From an uncultured Eubacteriales bacterium (GTDB lineage Bacteria; Bacillota; Clostridia; Christensenellales; Pumilibacteraceae), in the NCBI GenBank assembly GCA_900555875.1, contig USNB01000037.1:1-9678 (forward strand): a stretch of 9,678 nt of DNA, given 5' to 3'. Below, piece after piece: positions 6,845-9,678 of this stretch. Below the pieces are notes generated by a model that was not told the DNA's origin, searched no databases, and was given only the letters and a program-made list of their open reading frames with translations. The translations under genes and the position numbers were made by a program. The stretch's first letter is position 1. Every line of letters begins with the position of its first letter.

Positions 6845-7357
6845 CTACTTTCTCGACATCACTCCTACGCTCGCTTCTGCGATGACGTGCCCCTTCATCG
6901 CACGCCTGAGATCGGACAGGAAAAATCCTTCGCTCAGCCCGAGAGAGGGTACGTCGAGAGCATAAAGAGTGACCGTGTATTCATGGTCTTTATCCGGCGG
7001 CATGGGGCCGCAGTAACGGCAGAACACGCGCGGATCGCGCTCGCCCACGAAACGCGAAGCGCTGCTGTTCCGTCCCTGCGTGATACCGAAACTTCCGAGC
7101 GCGGAGGCGTTCTCCGGCAAATGCTTCGCCGCGGCGGGCAGATCGCACATTATCCAATGGATCCACGGAAAACCGCACACCGGCGTGGAATCGTAGTCGA
7201 TCATGACGAGCGCGAAGGACTTCGTGCCCTCGGGCGCATCTTCTATCCCGAACGGAAAGCTCACTGTCGGATTGCCTGCGGTCATGAATGACGCGGGCGC
7301 ATGTTTGCCGTAAACGTCGGGCAGATATCCGTTCTCTGTCTGTATCGTTATCTTCAT
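6845..7357 (-). CDS. YbhB/YbcL family (PEBP-like) protein
   Basis: A 170-residue cytoplasmic protein of the phosphatidylethanolamine-binding/Raf kinase inhibitor-like family. There is no signal peptide. The ligand-pocket signature is present as IDYDSTP...FPWIHWIMCDLP (Asp54, Asp56, Pro59, His67, Trp68), and the second family motif as YCGPMPPDKDHEY (115-127). Length matches bacterial YbhB/YbcL proteins (about 155-185 residues). The biochemical role of bacterial members is not settled, so no reaction is proposed. A strong GGGGAGGA site 5 bases upstream of the ATG fixes the start. The gene lies between the radical SAM gene (80-base gap with a possible promoter) and RR2 (25-base gap), so it probably travels on the same mRNA as RR2. 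Confidence 0.9.
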   Translation of the reverse strand: MKITIQTENGYLPDVYGKHAPASFMTAGNPTVSFPFGIEDAPEGTKSFALVMIDYDSTPVCGFPWIHWIMCDLPAAAKHLPENASALGSFGITQGRNSSASRFVGERDPRVFCRYCGPMPPDKDHEYTVTLYALDVPSLGLSEGFFLSDLRRAMKGHVIAEASVGVMSRK

Positions 7358-7403
7358 GTTTCCTCCCCGCGCGAAAATTCGGTACCGCGCGTTTCATGAC
7401 TTC

Positions 7404-7412
7404 ATTATCGCA
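7404..7412 (-). promoter_or_regulatory. Possible extended -10 promoter for the PEBP-RR2 genes
   Basis: On the minus strand TGCGATAAT reads as an extended -10 (TG-N-GATAAT, five of six -10 matches). No good -35 exists at 17 bases. The best candidate is TTAACG at 20 bases. The predicted start near 7397 gives a leader of about 40 bases ahead of the PEBP ribosome binding site. The alternative is readthrough from the radical SAM gene. Confidence 0.4.
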
Positions 7413-7414
7413 CC

Positions 7415-7437
7415 GATAAGTTAATTATCCGTTAACT
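7415..7437. promoter_or_regulatory. Operator-like direct and inverted repeats
   Basis: On the plus strand, TAAGTTAAT (7417-7425) and TCCGTTAAC (7428-7436) are 11 bases apart and match 9 of 9 and 8 of 9 positions of the LytTR half-site consensus [TA][AC][CA]GTTN[AG][TG]. The same bases also form dyads: GATAA/TTATC (7415-7429) and AGTTAA/TTAACT (7419-7437). The block lies at the -35 region of the possible PEBP promoter and just past the radical SAM stop codon. Known LytTR sites are usually spaced by 12-13 bases rather than 2, so this call is tentative. Confidence 0.35.
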
Positions 7438-8316
7438 TCAGGAAAAATCCGGCGTGAACGCACGCACGGCGGACTCTGCCGACTGACTGTATCCGTCCAG
7501 CCCGAGAGCCGATGCAAGCCTAAGCACGTCATTATATTCGAACGTTGTCACGCGGCGTTTCAGATCGCAGCTCCCGTCCGCAAAATCAGGGGTATACTGA
7601 CGCATGAGAGAGATCAGGAATCTGTCCGTTCCTAAGCCCGCGAGCAGCCGCATAACGGCTTTTGAATCGTCGCGGTGACCGGGAAGAACGAGATGCCGCA
7701 CGATAACGCCCCGTTTCATCAGCCCGTCTGCACCGAATACGGGCGCGCCGGCGCTCCCGCACATGAGCTTAATCGCGGCGAGCGCCGTTTCGGGATAATC
7801 CGCCGCATGCGAATACCTCGAGGCGAGCACGGGCGACGCATACTTGAAATCGGGCAGCCATATATCGACATAAGGCGCGAGCGCGCGCACCGCTTCTTCC
7901 GTCTCGTAGCCGCTCGTATTATATACGACAGGCACGGCCAGCCCGCGCGACTTCGCGCTTTCCAGCGCCGCGATCACCGAAGGAAGGTACGGCGCAGCCG
8001 TGATAAGATCGATATTCTTCGCGCCTTTAAGCTGCAGAGCAAGCATCTCGTCCGCAAGTTCTTCGTCTGTCATCCGTCTGCCGACGAGCGCAAAGGATAT
8101 GTCGCGGTTCTGACAATACGAACACCTTAAGTTGCATCCCGAAAAAAATACCGCGCCGCTTCCGCCCTCTCCGCCGAGGCAGGGCTCCTCCCACATATGG
8201 AGCATGGTGCGCGCGACGACGGTCTCCGCGCCCGCTCCGCAATAGCCTCTGCCCTTCGTGCGGTCCGCTCCGCACATTCTCGGACAGAGCGTACAGTTTT
8301 CATATTCGGTATGCAT
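7438..8316 (-). CDS. PflX-type radical SAM protein
   Basis: A 292-residue radical SAM enzyme of the PflX type (COG1313-like, related to pyruvate formate-lyase activating enzymes). An N-terminal Cys cluster, CTLCPRMCGADRTKGRGYC (Cys8, 11, 15, 26), could hold an extra Fe-S cluster. The SAM-binding [4Fe-4S] motif CNLRCSYC (Cys61, 65, 68) follows FFSG, and EEPCLGGEGGSG just before it is typical of the family. The rest matches a radical SAM partial barrel. The true substrate of PflX proteins is not established and no glycyl-radical enzyme is encoded nearby, so activase activity is not claimed. An in-frame ATG at 8334 lies between the -35 and -10 boxes of the promoter and cannot be on that mRNA. 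The ATG at 8316 sits 6 bases after TATAAT, implying a leaderless transcript; there is no ribosome binding site. No strong terminator separates it from the PEBP gene. Confidence 0.88.
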   Translation of the reverse strand: MHTEYENCTLCPRMCGADRTKGRGYCGAGAETVVARTMLHMWEEPCLGGEGGSGAVFFSGCNLRCSYCQNRDISFALVGRRMTDEELADEMLALQLKGAKNIDLITAAPYLPSVIAALESAKSRGLAVPVVYNTSGYETEEAVRALAPYVDIWLPDFKYASPVLASRYSHAADYPETALAAIKLMCGSAGAPVFGADGLMKRGVIVRHLVLPGHRDDSKAVMRLLAGLGTDRFLISLMRQYTPDFADGSCDLKRRVTTFEYNDVLRLASALGLDGYSQSAESAVRAFTPDFS

Positions 8317-8322
8317 GGATAT

Positions 8323-8351
8323 ATTATAACGCATGCCGCCGCATTAGTCAA
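8323..8351 (-). promoter_or_regulatory. Sigma-A promoter giving a leaderless radical SAM mRNA
   Basis: On the minus strand TTGACT (8346-8351) and TATAAT (8323-8328) are separated by 17 bases. Only six bases (ATATCC) lie between the -10 box and the ATG at 8316, so the expected start of transcription is at or within a base or two of the A of the start codon. Confidence 0.8.
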
Positions 8352-8363
8352 CGACGGGCATAC

Positions 8364-8389
8364 AAAAAGCCGCGGCATTTGCCGCGGCT
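8364..8389 (-). terminator. Intrinsic terminator of the mrp gene
   Basis: On the minus strand a perfect 9-bp GC stem (AGCCGCGGC / GCCGCGGCT) with an AAAT loop is followed by a T5 tract. It begins 18 bases past the mrp stop, and its T-tract ends 12 bases before the -35 box of the next promoter. Confidence 0.88.
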
Positions 8390-8407
8390 CCCGCTATATC
8401 GATACGA

Positions 8408-9256
8408 TCAAAGTTCCTTTGCCATGGGAAGAAGAAGCTCGAACAGGCTCTCCGCTCTTCCCTCGTCCACCGTCTCCGCTATTCTATGATCGATGGGCAG
8501 GCTCGCCGTCAGCGGTATGGCGAATTTTTCCGCCGTCTCCGCAAGACGGCTCTTGCCGAATATCTCATGCTTTTTGCCGCAATCGGGGCACACGAAATAC
8601 GACATGTTCTCCACGATGCCGAGGATGGGCACATTCATCATCTTAGCCATCTTGGCTGCCTTTTCGACGATCATGCCGACGAGCTCCTGCGGGCTGGTGA
8701 CGAGCACGATGCCGTCGATGTGGAAGGACTGCAATACGGTCAGCGGTACGTCGCCCGTTCCAGGCGGCATATCCACGAACATATAGTCCACGTCGCCCCA
8801 CACGACGTCGGTATAAAACTGATTCGCGCAGCCCGTTATCAGCGCACCGCGCCATATCACGGGATCCGTCTCGTTCTCCATGAGCAGATTGAGGCTCATC
8901 ACTTTTATGCCCGTCGCCGTCTCCACGGGAAGTATACCGAGAGGACTGCCGCCCGCACGCTCTTTTGAAAGCCCGAATGCGCGAGGTATGCTCGGACCCG
9001 TGATATCCGCGTCAAGCACCGCGGTGCTCTTGCCCAGCGCAGCCGTAGCGCTCGCGAGAAGCGCGGTAACAAGGCTCTTGCCCACTCCGCCCTTTCCGCT
9101 CATGACGGCTATCGTCTTTTTTATCTTATTCATCTCCTTGCGCGCCTGAGCGGCGGGATCCGGCTCCGCATCGCGCGAGGAGCAGTTCGCCGAACAGCTC
9201 GAACAATCGTGCGTGCACTCTTCCGGCTCTTTTACGCTCTCCGTCTTTTTAGCCAT
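8408..9256 (-). CDS. Mrp/NBP35-family Fe-S cluster carrier ATPase
   Basis: A 282-residue cytoplasmic P-loop ATPase of the Mrp/ApbC/NBP35 family, whose members bind an Fe-S cluster and deliver it to target proteins. Visible parts: an N-terminal Cys motif CTHDCSSCSANC (Cys14, 18, 21, 25) as in NBP35-like and many clostridial Mrp proteins; the deviant Walker A GKGGVGKS (54-61) with its signature Lys; the LDADITGPSIP switch (81-91); VDMPPGTGD; and the C-terminal CPDC pair (Cys223, Cys226) that bridges a cluster between two subunits. All key residues are intact and the length is normal. The start at 9256 has a GAAGGT site 8 bases upstream. It is transcribed alone from a consensus promoter and ended by a strong hairpin terminator. 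A housekeeping role in Fe-S assembly fits the neighbouring Fe-S-dependent radical SAM gene, but no direct link is shown. Confidence 0.95.
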   Translation of the reverse strand: MAKKTESVKEPEECTHDCSSCSANCSSRDAEPDPAAQARKEMNKIKKTIAVMSGKGGVGKSLVTALLASATAALGKSTAVLDADITGPSIPRAFGLSKERAGGSPLGILPVETATGIKVMSLNLLMENETDPVIWRGALITGCANQFYTDVVWGDVDYMFVDMPPGTGDVPLTVLQSFHIDGIVLVTSPQELVGMIVEKAAKMAKMMNVPILGIVENMSYFVCPDCGKKHEIFGKSRLAETAEKFAIPLTASLPIDHRIAETVDEGRAESLFELLLPMAKEL

Positions 9257-9290
9257 TTCATATTACCTTCCGTTCGTGATCTCGTTCTGT

Positions 9291-9319
9291 ATTATAATAC
9301 CCTTTACGGGCAAAGTCAA
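9291..9319 (-). promoter_or_regulatory. Sigma-A promoter of the mrp gene
   Basis: On the minus strand TTGACT (9314-9319) and TATAAT (9291-9296) are separated by 17 bases. The -10 box lies inside a perfect 12-base palindrome (GTATTATAATAC, 9289-9300). The predicted start near 9284 gives a leader of about 28 bases with the ribosome binding site at 9265-9270. Confidence 0.85.
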
Positions 9320-9329
9320 CCTTTTTCGC

Positions 9330-9358
9330 TTGACAAAAATCCGCCGATAGTATATCCT
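9330..9358 (+). promoter_or_regulatory. Probable promoter of the tRNA-Arg gene
   Basis: On the plus strand a perfect TTGACA (9330-9335) is followed after 17 bases by TATCCT (9353-9358, four of six matches). It is back to back with the mrp promoter, with ten bases between the two -35 boxes. A transcript from here would carry a leader of about 75 bases (9365-9438) before the mature tRNA, with no gene visible in it. Confidence 0.55.
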
Positions 9359-9438
9359 TGTGTATACGAGTCGTGCCTTAAAACCGCGCGACCGCTCATA
9401 CCATTATCGCAGCAAGTCATATAGCCGCGATCAAATAA

Positions 9439-9513
9439 GCCTCTATAGTTAAATGGATATAACGGCCCCCTCCTAAGGGGCAGTTGTGGGTTCGATTCCC
9501 GCTGGGGGTACCA
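9439..9513 (+). tRNA. tRNA-Arg (anticodon CCU), CCA encoded
   Basis: A complete cloverleaf can be folded by eye. The acceptor is GCCTCTA / TGGGGGT, followed by T8 and A9. The D-stem is GTTA/TAAC with the GG pair in its loop. The anticodon stem is GCCCC/GGGGC with loop CTCCTAA, anticodon CCT, reading the Arg codon AGG. A four-base variable loop follows, then T-stem GTGGG/CCCGC with loop TTCGATT, discriminator A, and an encoded CCA at 9511-9513. The acceptor contains three G-U pairs (1:72, 4:69, 6:67), and one more G-U lies in the T-stem, which is wobble-rich but foldable. The gene is the only one on the plus strand and is followed at once by a terminator. Confidence 0.93.
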
Positions 9514-9553
9514 AAAAAACAAGCGCGCACTTAATGTGCTGCGTTTGTTTTTT
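9514..9553 (+). terminator. Intrinsic terminator of the tRNA gene
   Basis: Immediately after the CCA, a 17-bp stem (9514-9530 with 9536-9553) forms with one bulged T at 9540 and one G-U pair. The loop is TTAAT. The 5' arm starts with A6 and the 3' arm ends with T6, so the structure could act in both directions. Confidence 0.85.
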
Positions 9554-9555
9554 GT

Positions 9556-9678
9556 TACCCCCAGCGGGAAAAGCGGAGCCTTTTGCGCAGCGAAGCGGAG
9601 CAAAAGCGGTTCGCTCAGCCGAGCCGCGCAGCGGCGAACGCCACAAGCCGCCGCAGGCGGCGCAGTATTCCCGCTGGG
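9556..9678. repeat. GC-rich segment bounded by inverted copies of the tRNA 3' end
   Basis: Bases 9556-9570 are the exact reverse complement of 15 bases of the tRNA (9496-9510: 3' half of the T-arm, acceptor strand and discriminator). Bases 9667-9678 repeat twelve tRNA bases (9495-9506, ATTCCCGCTGGG) in direct orientation and run off the window. The 9556 and 9667 copies therefore face each other as terminal inverted repeats of a segment of at least 123 bases. Inside are hairpins at 9580-9606 (CTTTTGC/GCAAAAG), 9609-9639 (GTTCGC/GCGAAC) and 9647-9661 (GCCGCC/GGCGGC), and direct repeats AAGCGGAGC (9571, 9593) and GCGCAGCG (9585, 9626). No protein gene is visible. It could be a MITE-like repeat or an attachment-site remnant. 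Confidence 0.6.

Noticed and set aside
7358..7437. Intrinsic terminator between the radical SAM and PEBP genes
   Set aside because: The only dyad after the stop (7419-7437) is AT-rich, has a 6-bp stem and is not followed by a T-run. It reads better as an operator-like site.
8317..8334. Upstream ATG of the radical SAM gene at 8334
   Set aside because: It sits between the -35 and -10 boxes, so it is not on the predicted transcript, and it lacks a ribosome binding site.
9316..9603. Minus-strand open frame of 95 codons across the tRNA
   Set aside because: It translates the antisense of the tRNA and its terminator (giving a YPQRESNPQ-like string well known from spurious annotations) and has no ribosome binding site or family match.
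9556..9678. CRISPR array as an explanation for the repeats at the right end
   Set aside because: The repeats are few, of differing type and unevenly spaced, with no regular repeat-spacer unit and no cas gene in the window.

Overview
This window looks like a piece of a Clostridia-type (Bacillota) chromosome from an anaerobic, probably gut-dwelling, polysaccharide-using bacterium. This is inferred from a moderately high GC content, strong AGGAGG-type ribosome binding sites, consensus sigma-A promoters, AgrC/AgrA-like GHKL/LytTR signalling, a GH3 enzyme with reversed domain order, and an Mrp protein with the N-terminal Cys-rich motif common in Clostridia. No species can be named from the sequence alone. 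All eight protein genes lie on the minus strand. The only plus-strand gene is a tRNA near the right end. Genes are tightly packed, with no gene-free stretch above 300 bases.

Reading in the direction of minus-strand transcription (right to left): (1) an Mrp/NBP35 Fe-S carrier ATPase (9256-8408) with a near-perfect promoter and a strong terminator. (2) A probable unit of a PflX-type radical SAM protein (8316-7438), a YbhB/PEBP-like protein (7357-6845) and a LytTR response regulator, RR2 (6819-6118). The first gene has a consensus promoter placed so close to the ATG that its mRNA should be leaderless. The unit ends in a hairpin terminator at 6058-6093. (3) A two-component unit of a second LytTR response regulator, RR1 (6029-5322), translationally coupled by an ATGA overlap to a polytopic AgrC-like GHKL histidine kinase (5325-3970). 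Its consensus promoter overlaps the terminator of the preceding unit. (4) A membrane-anchored GH3 glycosidase with C-domain before N-domain (3769-695), followed 14 bases later by a small Ig-fold lipoprotein (680-54). The GH3 gene is preceded by a 200-base spacer holding the kinase terminator and a structured leader.

At the right end, a plus-strand tRNA-Arg(CCU) with encoded CCA is followed by its terminator. Beyond that is a GC-rich, hairpin-filled segment beginning with an inverted copy of the tRNA 3' end and ending, at the window edge, with a direct copy of the same bases.

Plausible biology (inference): the kinase senses an unknown extracellular cue and passes it to RR1, and perhaps to its paralogue RR2. 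The adjacent GH3/lipoprotein pair is a surface oligosaccharide-processing module that such a system could control. No pheromone gene (agrD/agrB-like) is present. The most novel-looking features are the tRNA-derived terminal repeats, the promoter nested in a terminator, the leaderless radical SAM gene, and a pair of LytTR-like half-sites upstream of the PEBP-RR2 genes.
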